Assembly (NCBI RefSeq): GCF_022288725.1
Contig: NZ_JAKNTA010000017.1
Location: forward strand, 60,741 to 124,740
Length of the DNA stretch: 64,000 nt
Direction: 5' to 3'
Source: Kitasatospora sp. A2-31
GTDB lineage: Bacteria; Actinomycetota; Actinomycetes; Streptomycetales; Streptomycetaceae
The notes below the pieces were generated by a model that was given only the letters and a program-made list of their open reading frames with translations, was not told the origin of the DNA and did no database searches. How positions within the stretch are numbered: position 1 is the first letter of the stretch; each line of letters begins with the position of its first letter. Shown here piece after piece: positions 42,886 through 51,041 of this stretch. A program made the position numbers and the translations under genes.

Positions 42886-44438
42886 GCGGTGGGCTCGCCC
42901 TTCTCGTCCTCGTCGTCCTTCTTCTGCAGGTCGGGCTTCCCGGTGCCCGGCTCGGCCGGCTTCGAGGCACCCGGCGCGCCGCCCGCGGCGGCCTCGCCGA
43001 GCAGCTTGTCGATCGCGGAGAAGTCGAGGCCGCCCTCCAGGCCGTCGGCGGCGTCCCGGTGCACGAAGGCGTCCGGGTCGTCCAGGTCGGCGGCGGTGGG
43101 GAGCATGTCGGGGTGCTGCCAGAGGTCGTCGCGGCCCTCGATGCCCCGGGCGTCGGCGAGCAGCGCCCAGAGCCGGGAGGCGTCGCGCAGCCGGCGCGGG
43201 CGCAGCTCCAGACCGACCAGGGTGGCGAAGGTCTGCTCGGCCGGTCCACCGGCCGCGCGGCGGCGGCGGACGGTCTCGCGCAGCGCCGCGGACTGCGGCA
43301 GGTGCGGCTCGGCGGCGGCGTGGACGACCGCGTCGACCCAGCCCTCGACCAGGGCCAGGGCGGTCTCCAGCCGGGCCAGCGCGGCCTTCTGCTCGGGGGT
43401 GTCCTCGGGCTGGAGCAGGCCGCCGGCCAGTGCCTCCTGGAGCGCCTCCGGGTTGCTCGGGTCGAGCTGGCCGACCAGCTCCTCCATCCGGGAGGTGTCG
43501 ACCTTGATGCCGCGGGCGTAGGCCTCGACGGCGCCGAACAGGTGGGCGCGCAGCCACGGCACGTGCGCGAAGAGGCGCTGGTGGGCGGCCTCGCGCAGGG
43601 CGAGGTAGAGGCGGACCTCGTCGGCGGGGACGTTCAGGCCCTCGCCGAACTCGGCGATGTTCTGCGGGAGCAGCGCGGCCCGGCCGGTCGGGGCGAGCGG
43701 GAGGCCGACGTCGGTCGAGCCGACCACCTCGGCGGCGAGCGCGCCGAGCGCCTGGCCGATCTGGGTGCCGAACATGGCGCCGCCCATGGAGCGCATGACG
43801 CCCATCAGCGGGCCGGCCATCGCCTGCATCTCCTCGGGCAGCACGCCGCCCATGGCGTTGCCCACCCGCTCGGCGACCGGGTCGACGAGGTCCTTCCAGA
43901 CCGGGAGGGTGGCCTCGATCCACTCGGCGCGGCTCCAGGCGACGGCGGTGCCGGCGCCGGAGGGGAACTCGGTGGCGCCGTCGAGCCAGAGGTCGGCCAG
44001 GCGCAGCGACTCGTCGACGGCGGAGCGCTCGGCCGCGCTCACCGACCGGTCCTTGCTCTTGCCCTCGGCGGGCTCGGCCACCACGGTCTGCCGGGCGATG
44101 TCCTTGGCGAGGTCCCAGTTCACCGGGCCGCCCTCGAACGAGAGCATCTGCCCGAGCTGCTGGAACGCTGCGCCGAGGTCGTTGGGGTTGAGGCCGCCGA
44201 ACATCGCCGCGAACGGGTTGTCGGCGCCACCGGGGGCACCCGGCGTGCCAGGGCCGCCGGGCATGCCCATCCCGAACAGCGCGCCGAACGGGTTCCCGCC
44301 GGCGAAGCCGAACGGCTGCGGGCCGCCCTGCTCCTTCTTCTGCTCGTCGCCGGGCCCGCCCTTGGCGTCCTCGGGCTTGGCCTTGCCGTCCTCGGGCTCC
44401 TCTGGCGGAACGCCGAATCCGAAGGGAAGGTCGCTCAC
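42882..44438 (-). CDS. Zinc-dependent metalloprotease-like protein (DUF2342)
   Basis: 518 residues. The Gly/Pro/Met-rich N-terminal ~85 residues (PFGALFGMGMPGGPG) precede the conserved DUF2342 core: QIGQALGALAAEVVGSTDVGLPL, EVRLYLALREAAHQRLFAHVPWL (zincin-like helix) and a charged C-terminus. The family is conserved beside the UPF0182/PDZ protease genes in actinobacteria and is annotated as a metalloprotease by fold; activity is unproven. It starts the two-gene unit ending in the NUDIX gene. Confidence 0.88.
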   Translation of the reverse strand: MSDLPFGFGVPPEEPEDGKAKPEDAKGGPGDEQKKEQGGPQPFGFAGGNPFGALFGMGMPGGPGTPGAPGGADNPFAAMFGGLNPNDLGAAFQQLGQMLSFEGGPVNWDLAKDIARQTVVAEPAEGKSKDRSVSAAERSAVDESLRLADLWLDGATEFPSGAGTAVAWSRAEWIEATLPVWKDLVDPVAERVGNAMGGVLPEEMQAMAGPLMGVMRSMGGAMFGTQIGQALGALAAEVVGSTDVGLPLAPTGRAALLPQNIAEFGEGLNVPADEVRLYLALREAAHQRLFAHVPWLRAHLFGAVEAYARGIKVDTSRMEELVGQLDPSNPEALQEALAGGLLQPEDTPEQKAALARLETALALVEGWVDAVVHAAAEPHLPQSAALRETVRRRRAAGGPAEQTFATLVGLELRPRRLRDASRLWALLADARGIEGRDDLWQHPDMLPTAADLDDPDAFVHRDAADGLEGGLDFSAIDKLLGEAAAGGAPGASKPAEPGTGKPDLQKKDDEDEKGEPTA

Positions 44439-44597
44439 GGGGGTCCTCGATCCGGTCGGCCGTCATGCGGGTGGTGGCGGTGGGTCTGCGGGCCCGGGGC
44501 GGTCGGCGGAGCGGGGGGACTCGCGGCCGGTGGGCGGCTCCCGGTGCGGCTGACCCGCGCCGGGTGCACCGCCGGGCCTCCGCCTCGGGCAGGATGG

Positions 44598-44621
44598 ACG
44601 TACGTGACACACGTACGTACG
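44598..44621. promoter_or_regulatory. ACGTACGT palindromes in the SDR/DUF2342 divergent region
   Basis: ACGTACGT (44598-44605), GACAC, then ACGTACGTACG (44611-44621). The arms are self-complementary, so the element is both a direct and an inverted repeat. It is ~30-50 bases upstream of the SDR start and would overlap the -35 area if TAAGCT just downstream is the -10. Candidate operator. Confidence 0.45.
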
Positions 44622-44649
44622 CACATAAGCTAACCGTGGAGGATGGCCG

Positions 44650-44967
44650 GTGAGTTCCCCGCCTTCGGACGTTCGCTCTGGGCTGACCGGAGGAGAGGAC
44701 GCCCCGGACACCACGGCGTCGCCGCCTCCAGCCTACGGCGGCAGGCCGCTGACCGTGGCCGTCACGGGTGCCGCCGGGGTGCTCGGCGAGCGCGTCGCGG
44801 CCCGCCTGGTGGCCTCGCCGGGAGTGAAGAAGGTCCTCGCGGTCGACGACCGCCGGGGCGAGGTGCCGGGCGTGCAGTGGCGCATCCTCGACGTTCGCGA
44901 CCCCGCGGTGGCCGAGCGGCTGGCCGGTGTGGACGTGGTGGTCCACCTGGCGATGGACCTCGGGATG
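44650..44967 (+). CDS. SDR-family oxidoreductase, N-terminal fragment cut by adapter sequence
   Basis: Only ~106 residues remain. After a 32-residue leader the Rossmann start TVAVTGAAGVLGERVAARL and the segment VLAVDDRRGEVPGVQWRILDVRD...VDVVVHLAMD identify an NAD-dependent epimerase/SDR. GTG 44650 has GGAGG at 8 bases. The true sequence ends around the codons for DLG; reading on gives artificial residues MRCV and a stop made by the Nextera mosaic end. The gene is not naturally broken; the rest is simply missing. Confidence 0.85.
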
Positions 44968-44986
44968 AGATGTGTATAAGAGACAG
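44968..44986 (+). other. Nextera/Tn5 mosaic end: sequencing-library artefact and false joint
   Basis: AGATGTGTATAAGAGACAG is exactly the 19-bp Tn5 mosaic end used in Nextera libraries. Its translations here (MCIRDR on the plus strand, CLLYTS and VSYTHL on the minus) are familiar contamination signatures. It abuts two truncated genes, so the sequence on either side is not contiguous in the genome. Confidence 0.97.
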
Positions 44987-46059
44987 ACCCGGTGCTGAAG
45001 ACCTGGATGAAGGCGTTCCCGGACACCGTCAAGGCGAAGGCCGAGATCCCGGACACGCTGATGCCGCACCTGCGGTACCCGCAGGACATGTTCAAGGTGC
45101 AGCGCGACCTGCTCGCCGAGTACCACATGACCGACGCCGGCGGCTTCTTCAACGGCACCGACATCTGGCAGGTGCCGGCGGACCCGACCACCAACACCAA
45201 CGAGGTCCAGCCGCCGTACTACCTGACGGTCCGGATGCCCGACGCCAAGGCCGCGAGCTTCTCGCTCACCACCTCGTTCACGCCGAGCGGGCGCGACAAC
45301 CTGGCCGCCTTCATGTCGGTCAGCGCCGACCCGGGGCCGGACTACGGGAAGATCCGGATCGCCAAGATGGAGACCGACTCCCGGGCGCTCGGGGCGAAGC
45401 AGGTCCAGGCGAAGTTCAACTCGGACCCGCTGGTAGCCAACCAGCTCACCCTGCTGAAGACCGGTACCGACTCCGACATCGAGTACGGCAACCTGCTGAC
45501 CCTGCCGGTCGGCGGAGGCCTGCTCAACGTCGAGCCGGTCTACCTGATCGGCCGCAGCGCCAAGGTGCCGGTGCTGAAGAAGGTGCTGGCGACCTACGGC
45601 AACGAGAACGCGGTGGTCGCGGTCGAGGACAACCTGGAGAAGGCACTGGCCAAGGTGCTCGGCGGTGCGGTGACCGGGGCTCCGGTCACGCCCACGGCGC
45701 CGGGCACGACCACGCCGACCACCCCGACCACGCCCGGCACCCCGACCACGCCCACCACCCCGACACCGGGGATCCCGGTCACGCCCGAGCTGCAGAAGGC
45801 GATCGCGGACGTGCTGAAGGCGCAGAACGACGCCGACAACGCCGCCAAGGCGGGGGACTGGGTGGCCCTCGGCCAGGCGCAGAAGGCGCAGAGCGAGGCG
45901 GCCAGGGCACTGGCCGCGGCCCAGCAGAAGGCCGGCCTCGCCCCCTCGGCGACGCCGTCGGCTGCGACCCCGTCGGGCACGCCGAGCGCCGCGCCGAGCT
46001 CCGCCCCGGCGGGCACGCCGGCTCCGGCCCCGACGGGCACGCCGACCGCGAGCCCCTGA
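44987..46059 (+). CDS. UPF0182 membrane protein, C-terminal fragment
   Basis: ~357 residues remain of a protein normally near 950-1000. The part DPVLKTWMKAFPDTVKAKAE..., PHLRYPQDMFKVQRDLLAEYH and EPVYLIGRSAKVPVLKKVL is the conserved extracytoplasmic C-terminal region of UPF0182 (COG1615). A Thr/Pro/Ala linker and a low-complexity tail follow. The N-terminal membrane helices are absent because the sequence starts right after the mosaic end; the GTG at 44992 is not a real start. The family lies beside the DUF2342 gene in actinobacteria (Rv3193c/Rv3195). Confidence 0.85.
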
Positions 46060-46115
46060 GCAGCGACAACCGATTCCTGTTCCACCTCGCACCCGTGCTA
46101 TGGTTTAACCACCGA

Positions 46116-46189
46116 CGCGGGGTGGAGCAGCTCGGTAGCTCGCTGGGCTCATAACCCAGAGGTCGCAGGTTCAAATCCTGTCCCCGCTA
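46116..46189 (+). tRNA. Initiator tRNA-fMet(CAT)
   Basis: A 74-base cloverleaf without encoded CCA. The acceptor stem CGCGGGG pairs with CCCCGCT except for the first pair (C1/T72 mismatch). The anticodon CAT is at 46150-46152. Three consecutive G:C pairs in the anticodon stem (CTGGG/CCCAG) and the unpaired 1-72 position are the marks of an initiator tRNA. The T loop reads GGTTCAAATCC. Confidence 0.95.
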
Positions 46190-46200
46190 CTCAGTAGCAC

Positions 46201-46230
46201 GAAGGCCCGGAGGATCTCCTCCGGGCCTTC
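46201..46230 (+). terminator. Terminator after tRNA-fMet
   Basis: A perfect 14-bp stem (46201-46214 with 46217-46230), 12 bases past the tRNA. Confidence 0.8.
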
Positions 46231-46554
46231 GGCGTTCCCCCGTGTCGTCACCGGGGGGAGTGTGGGCCCGCTCCGGTACTATCGACCGTCGCCAACGACG
46301 CCGGCATCGGGGTTTGTGGGACCGAAGTGTCGGGAAATCGACAAAGCGCCGAAGCAATTCCGTCGGCTTCGGGTCCGCCCCGCCGAATTCGGCCGGGGCA
46401 GGTGTACGCGGGTTGCGGGTGATGCGACGATGGGACACATGGGGGACGTTGCACGGCCGCTGACCGGCCGTCGGTTCGGGCACGTCGCCTCGGGATCCCG
46501 CCGGCCGCAGGCTGGGGGATGCTGCCGCGACACTCTGGGGGAGCGGGAGTCGGC
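46231..46554. other. Intergenic region, promoter area of the Sel1-repeat gene
   Basis: 324 bases with no gene. It is somewhat less GC-rich than its surroundings (46300-46370). TACTAT near 46276 could be a -10, and GGGAG lies 7 bases before the ATG at 46555. Nothing else is recognisable. Confidence 0.4.
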
Positions 46555-48522
46555 ATGAGGCTGATCGGCAGGAACGGACCAGGAGCCAAGCCCGCTGCGG
46601 CCACCGAGGCGGACACCGACGCCTGGGCGGAGAGCCCCGAGAACCACCCCGGCGCCCTGCCCGCGCAGCGCACCAGCGGACTGTCCGAGCGCCGGCCGAG
46701 CGGCTACGGCCCCGACAGCCTGGTGCACGTCTCGGCCCGTCACTTCACCGCGTCCATCGGCCCGTACGGCGCGATGACCGAGCCGGCCGACGGCGCGGAC
46801 GCGGCCGGCCCGGACGGGATCGACTCCACCAGCTTCGAGACCGCGCTGGCCGCACGCGAGCAGGCCGCCCTGGAGGCCCGGCACCGTCAGGCCGCCGACG
46901 ACGGCGACCCGGAGGCCGCCAGCCGGCTGGGCACGCTGCTGCTGCGCCGCGGCGACCTGGAGGACGCCGAGCCCTACCTGCGCAGCGCCGCCGCGGCCGG
47001 GCTGCGCGCCGCGGCCAACAACCTCGGCGTGCTGCTCCACCAGCAGGGGCACCGGGCCGAGGCCGCGCAGTGGTGGCGGCAGGCGGCGGTGGCCGGCAGC
47101 GCGCCCGCCGCCCACGCACTCGGCCTGCAGCTGCGGGACCAGGGCGAGGAGGAGGCCGCCGAGTACTGGCTGCACTTCGCCGCCGACCACGGCCACCCGC
47201 TGGGCGCCTACGCCCTGGGCGACCTGATGGAGCACCGGCGGGACGTGCGCGCCGAACGCTGGTTCAAGGTGTCCGCGGACGCGGGGCACCGGGAGGCCGC
47301 CTACCGGCTGGCCCGGATGCGCGAGGCCGCCGGGGACAAGGAGACCGCCGAGACCTGGTACCGCACCGCCGCCGCGCGCAGCCACGCCCGCGCCGCGCTG
47401 CGGCTCGGCGTGCTGCTGGAGGAGCGGGCCCGGACCGACCAGTCGCTGCTCGACGAGGCCGCCCGCTGGTACCGGCAGTCGGCGCAGAACGGCGAGCCGC
47501 GCGCGGCCTGCGCGCTGGGCTTCCTGCTGCGCGACGCCGGGGACCTCGCCACCGCCGCCGAGTGGTGGCAGGAGGCCGCCGAGGCCGGCGACGGCAACGC
47601 CGCCAACGCCCTGGGCGCGCTGCACGCCTCCCGCGGCGAGGACGCCGAGGCCGAACGCTGGTACCGCAGCGCGCTGGACGCCGGCGACCAGAACGGCGCC
47701 TTCAACCTGGGTCTGCTCTGCGCCGGCGCCGGCCGCGACCAGCAGGCCGAGCAGTGGTACCGCCGCGCCGCGTACGCCGGGCACCGGGAGGCCTGCAACG
47801 CGCTGGCCGTGGTGCTGCTCCAGCGCGGGGACGAGTCCGGCGCCGAGCCGTGGTTCTCCAAGGCCGCCGAGGCCGGAAGCGTGGACGGCGCCTTCAACCT
47901 CGGCGTCCTGCACGCCGGGCGCGGCGAGCACCGGCAGGCGCAGGAGTGGTACGCGCGGGCCGCGGCCGAGGGCCACGGCGAAGCGGCGCTGCAGCTCGCG
48001 GTCGTCCAGGAGCAGCGCGGCAACCTGGCGGGCGCACTGGAGCGCTACCGGCAGGCGGCGGCCGGCGGCTCGGCCGAGGGGGCGTTCCGGTTGGCCTCGG
48101 TGCTGGACCGGCGCGGCGACGCGGACGAGGAGGCCGAGCACTGGTACGCCGTGGCGGCCGACGCGGGGCACCGCCGGGCGCAGGTGCGGATGGGCGTCCG
48201 GGCGGCGGAGCGCGGGGCGCTGGAGATCGCGGAGAGCTGGTACCGGCGGGCCGCCGAGGCGGGCAGCCGCAGCGCGGCCTTCAACCTGGGCCTGCTGCTG
48301 GCCCGGCAGGACAGCGAGGCCGAGGCGATGCTCTGGTACACCCGGGCCGCCGACGCGGGCCACGGCCGGGCGGCGCTGCGGCTCGCGCTGCTGGCGTTGC
48401 GCCGGGGCGAGCCGGTGCAGGCGGAGAACTGGTGCCGCCGGGCCGCGGACTACGGTCCGGCGGAGGTCGCCGAGCGCGCCGGCCGGCTGCTGGGTGCGCT
48501 GCACGCCGAGCTGAGCGCCTGA
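46555..48522 (+). CDS. Sel1/TPR-repeat protein
   Basis: 655 residues. After a 110-residue disordered start, about fourteen ~36-residue helical repeats fill the rest, each with the Sel1 pattern A-x-x-W(Y)-x-x-A-A-x-x-G...A...LG-x-L (for example WYRRAAYAGHREACNALAVVLLQRGD). It has no membrane segment or catalytic motif, so it is probably a scaffold for protein interactions. ATG 46555 has GGGAG at 7 bases. A Sel1/TPR gene in this place downstream of tRNA-fMet is usual in streptomycetes. Partners unknown. Confidence 0.88.
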   Translation: MRLIGRNGPGAKPAAATEADTDAWAESPENHPGALPAQRTSGLSERRPSGYGPDSLVHVSARHFTASIGPYGAMTEPADGADAAGPDGIDSTSFETALAAREQAALEARHRQAADDGDPEAASRLGTLLLRRGDLEDAEPYLRSAAAAGLRAAANNLGVLLHQQGHRAEAAQWWRQAAVAGSAPAAHALGLQLRDQGEEEAAEYWLHFAADHGHPLGAYALGDLMEHRRDVRAERWFKVSADAGHREAAYRLARMREAAGDKETAETWYRTAAARSHARAALRLGVLLEERARTDQSLLDEAARWYRQSAQNGEPRAACALGFLLRDAGDLATAAEWWQEAAEAGDGNAANALGALHASRGEDAEAERWYRSALDAGDQNGAFNLGLLCAGAGRDQQAEQWYRRAAYAGHREACNALAVVLLQRGDESGAEPWFSKAAEAGSVDGAFNLGVLHAGRGEHRQAQEWYARAAAEGHGEAALQLAVVQEQRGNLAGALERYRQAAAGGSAEGAFRLASVLDRRGDADEEAEHWYAVAADAGHRRAQVRMGVRAAERGALEIAESWYRRAAEAGSRSAAFNLGLLLARQDSEAEAMLWYTRAADAGHGRAALRLALLALRRGEPVQAENWCRRAADYGPAEVAERAGRLLGALHAELSA

Positions 48523-48576
48523 CGGGCGGTCGCCGAGCGGGCGGTCGGGGGTCGGGGCGCGCGGGCGCCCGGGGCA

Positions 48577-48996
48577 TCAGGGTCTGTTCGTACAGTCCGG
48601 GCAGAGCCCGCGGTAGGTGATCTCGGCTCCGGAGACGGCGAAGCCGAACCGCTCGGAGTCGGGCAGCGCGGCCAGCGGGTCGCCCTGCGGGTGGACGTCG
48701 CGGATCGCGCCGCAGCCGGAGCAGACCAGGTGCTGGTGGGCGTGGTGCGCGTTGGGGTCGTACCGCTTGGCCCGGCCGTCGGTGGCGACCTCCAGGACCT
48801 CGCCGAGGCAGACCAGCTCGCCGAGCGTGTTGTAGACCGTCGCGCGGCTGATCTCGGGCAGCCGCTCCACGGCGCGGGCGTGCACCTCGTCCGCGGTGAG
48901 GTGCACGTGTTCACCGTTCAGGACCTCGGCCACGACCCGGCGCTGCGAGGTCAGCCGCCACCCACGTCCGCGAAGTCGTTCCAGCAGGTCAGTCAT
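48577..48996 (-). CDS. catR: Fur/PerR-family repressor CatR
   Basis: 139 residues. The winged helix (LRGRGWRLTSQRRVVAEVL...ISRATVYNTLGEL) is followed by the HHAHQHLVCSGCG metal/dimerisation segment, with CxxC pairs CSGC and CPDC for structural zinc. It is the peroxide-sensing type rather than iron-sensing, judged from its divergent catalase neighbour (CatR of S. coelicolor). TACCCT followed by 6 bases and the ATG suggests a leaderless mRNA. It probably represses katA and itself through the palindrome at 49039-49057. Confidence 0.9.
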   Translation of the reverse strand: MTDLLERLRGRGWRLTSQRRVVAEVLNGEHVHLTADEVHARAVERLPEISRATVYNTLGELVCLGEVLEVATDGRAKRYDPNAHHAHQHLVCSGCGAIRDVHPQGDPLAALPDSERFGFAVSGAEITYRGLCPDCTNRP

Positions 48997-49035
48997 GGCT
49001 ACAGGGTAAGTGACGCTCCGAGATTGGTTCCAGTG

Positions 49036-49063
49036 TTGACTTAGACAAAGTCCAAGTTAGGAT
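49036..49063 (+). promoter_or_regulatory. katA promoter with CatR-type operator in the spacer
   Basis: -35 TTGACT (49036-49041), 16-base spacer, -10 TAGGAT (49058-49063). Inside lies ACTTAGAC-AAA-GTCCAAGT (49039-49057), an inverted repeat with 8-bp arms and one mismatch. A bound Fur-family repressor would block the polymerase directly. Confidence 0.7.
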
Positions 49064-49111
49064 CGAGTCTGTCACGACCGGATCACGCGGATCACGCGGA
49101 GGCACCCTCTT

Positions 49112-50590
49112 ATGACCACCCAGGACGAGCTGCGCCCCATCCTCACCACGGAGGCGGGTGCCCCCGTCGCCGACAACCAGAACACCGAGACCGCGGGGAT
49201 CGGCGGTCCGGCGCTCATCCAGGACCAGCAGCTGTTCGAGAAGCTGGCGCACTTCAACCGCGAGCGCATCCCGGAGCGCGTCGTGCACGCCCGCGGCGCC
49301 GCCGCGTACGGGACCTTCACGGTCACCGCCGACGTCACCGCCTACACCCGGGCGGCGTTCCTCTCCGAGGTCGGCAAGGAGACCGAGACCTTCCTGCGGT
49401 TCTCCACCGTGGCCGGCAACCTCGGCTCGGCCGACGCCGTCCGCGACCCGCGCGGCTTCGCGCTGAAGTTCTACACCGAGGAGGGCAACTACGACCTCGT
49501 CGGCAACAACACCCCGGTGTTCTTCATCAAGGACGCCACCAAGTTCCCGGACTTCATCCACACCCAGAAGCGGGACCCGTACACCGGCTCCCAGGAGGCG
49601 GACAACGTCTGGGACTTCTGGGGCCTGTCGCCCGAGTCCACCCACCAGGTGACCTGGCTGTTCGGCGACCGCGGCATCCCTGCCAGCTACCGCCACCTCA
49701 ACGGCTACGGCTCGCACACCTACCAGTGGCAGAACGAGGCCGGCGAGTACTTCTGGGTGAAGTACCACTTCAAGACCGACCAGGGCATCAGGAACCTGAC
49801 CCAGGAAGAGGCCAACAAGCTCGCCGGCGAGGACCCGGACAGCCACCAGCGCGACCTGCGCGAGGCGATCGAGCGCGGCGAGTTCCCGAGCTGGACGGTG
49901 CAGGTCCAGATCATGCCGGCGGCGGACGCGGCGAACTACCGCTTCAACCCGTTCGACCTGACCAAGGTCTGGCCGCACGCGGACTACCCGCCGATCGAGA
50001 TCGGCAAGCTGGAGCTGAACCGCAACCCCGACAACATCTTCGCCGAGGTCGAGCAGTCGATCTTCTCCCCGGCGCACTTCGTGCCCGGCATCGGCCCGTC
50101 CCCGGACAAGATGCTGCAGGGCCGGCTCTTCGCGTACGCGGACGCCCACCGCTACCGCGTCGGCATCAACGCCGACCACCTGCCGGTGAACCGCCCGCAC
50201 GCCACCGAGGCCCGCAACAACAGCCGCGACGGCCACCTGTACGACGGCCGCCACGGCCGCCAGAAGAACTACGAGCCGAACAGCTTCGGCGGCCCGGTGC
50301 AGACCGGCCGTCCGCTCTGGGCGCCCGTCCCGGTCACCGGCGCCACCGGCAACCACGAGGCCCCCTCGCACGCCGAGGACAACGACTTCGTGCAGGCCGG
50401 CAACCTCTACCGGCTGTTCTCCGAGGAGGAGAAGCAGCGGCTGATCGCCAACCTGGCCGGCTTCATCGCCAAGGTCTCGGCCGACCGCGACGACATCGTC
50501 GAGCGTGCGATCGAGAACTTCCGCAAGGCCGACGCCGACTACGGGCAGCGGCTGGAGGCGGCGGTGCGGGAGCTGCGCAAGCAGCAGTAG
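49112..50590 (+). CDS. katA: Monofunctional haem catalase
   Basis: 492 residues, the small-subunit catalase size. The distal His region is FNRERIPERVVHARGAAAYG, the distal Asn is in GNNTPVFFIKD, and the proximal haem-ligand Tyr is in GRLFAYADAHRYR. It decomposes hydrogen peroxide in the cytoplasm. ATG 49112 has GGAGG 9-10 bases upstream. It is divergent from catR, and its promoter contains the expected operator. A strong terminator follows. Confidence 0.97.
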   Translation: MTTQDELRPILTTEAGAPVADNQNTETAGIGGPALIQDQQLFEKLAHFNRERIPERVVHARGAAAYGTFTVTADVTAYTRAAFLSEVGKETETFLRFSTVAGNLGSADAVRDPRGFALKFYTEEGNYDLVGNNTPVFFIKDATKFPDFIHTQKRDPYTGSQEADNVWDFWGLSPESTHQVTWLFGDRGIPASYRHLNGYGSHTYQWQNEAGEYFWVKYHFKTDQGIRNLTQEEANKLAGEDPDSHQRDLREAIERGEFPSWTVQVQIMPAADAANYRFNPFDLTKVWPHADYPPIEIGKLELNRNPDNIFAEVEQSIFSPAHFVPGIGPSPDKMLQGRLFAYADAHRYRVGINADHLPVNRPHATEARNNSRDGHLYDGRHGRQKNYEPNSFGGPVQTGRPLWAPVPVTGATGNHEAPSHAEDNDFVQAGNLYRLFSEEEKQRLIANLAGFIAKVSADRDDIVERAIENFRKADADYGQRLEAAVRELRKQQ

Positions 50591-50604
50591 CACCCCGATG
50601 AGCA

Positions 50605-50646
50605 GCGGGCCCGTTCCGACCAGAAAGCTGGCCGGAACGGGCCCGC
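50605..50646 (+). terminator. Intrinsic terminator of katA
   Basis: A perfect 14-bp stem (50605-50618 with 50633-50646) with an inner CCAG/CTGG helix, 15 bases beyond the katA stop. Confidence 0.85.
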
Positions 50647-50653
50647 ACCACTA

Positions 50654-51034
50654 TTCGCCCACTCGCCTCCGGGGCGCTCGGACCCGGTGCCGACGGTCGT
50701 CGCTCCGGCGCTCGTGCCTCGCTTGTCGCTCCTCGCTTTCGGCACCGGCGCGCCCCTTCGGCTCGGGGCGGGGTTCGCCCGCTCGCCTGCGGGGCGCTCG
50801 GACCCGGTGCCGACGGTCGTCGCTCCGGCGCTCGTGCCTCGCTTGTCGCTCCTCGCTTTCGGCACCGGCGCGCCCCTTCGGCTCGGGGCGGGGTTCGCCC
50901 ACTCGCCTCCGGGGCGCTCGGACCCGGTGCCGACGGTCGTCGCTCCGGCGCTCGTGCCTCGCTTGTCGCTCCTCGCTTTCGGCACCGGCGCGCCCCTTCG
51001 GCTCGGGGCGGGGTTCGCCCACTCGCCTCCGGGG
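50654..51034. repeat. 120-bp tandem repeat, three copies plus a 21-bp remnant
   Basis: Units start at 50654, 50774 and 50894 with an exact 120-bp period; a 21-bp fourth start follows at 51014. The copies are almost identical; the only difference I see is a two-base change (ACTCGCCTCC versus GCTCGCCTGC). The unit is 40 codons long and open in several frames, but has no start or ribosome binding site. It fills the convergent gap between katA and hisN. A degenerate relative is at 33140-33300. Confidence 0.9.
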
Positions 51035-51041
51035 AGGTGGC

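Noticed and set aside
44650..44979. Natural frameshift or pseudogenisation of the SDR gene
   Set aside because: The coding sequence is intact up to the mosaic end; the stop codon is supplied by adapter bases.
44643..46154. Long open frame spanning the joint, giving a Pro/Gly/Arg/His-rich protein
   Set aside because: It reads through the Nextera mosaic end (MCIRDR string) and is out of frame with both the SDR and UPF0182 coding sequence.
50654..51034. CRISPR array
   Set aside because: Units are 120 bp and directly adjacent with no unique spacers, and no cas genes are present.
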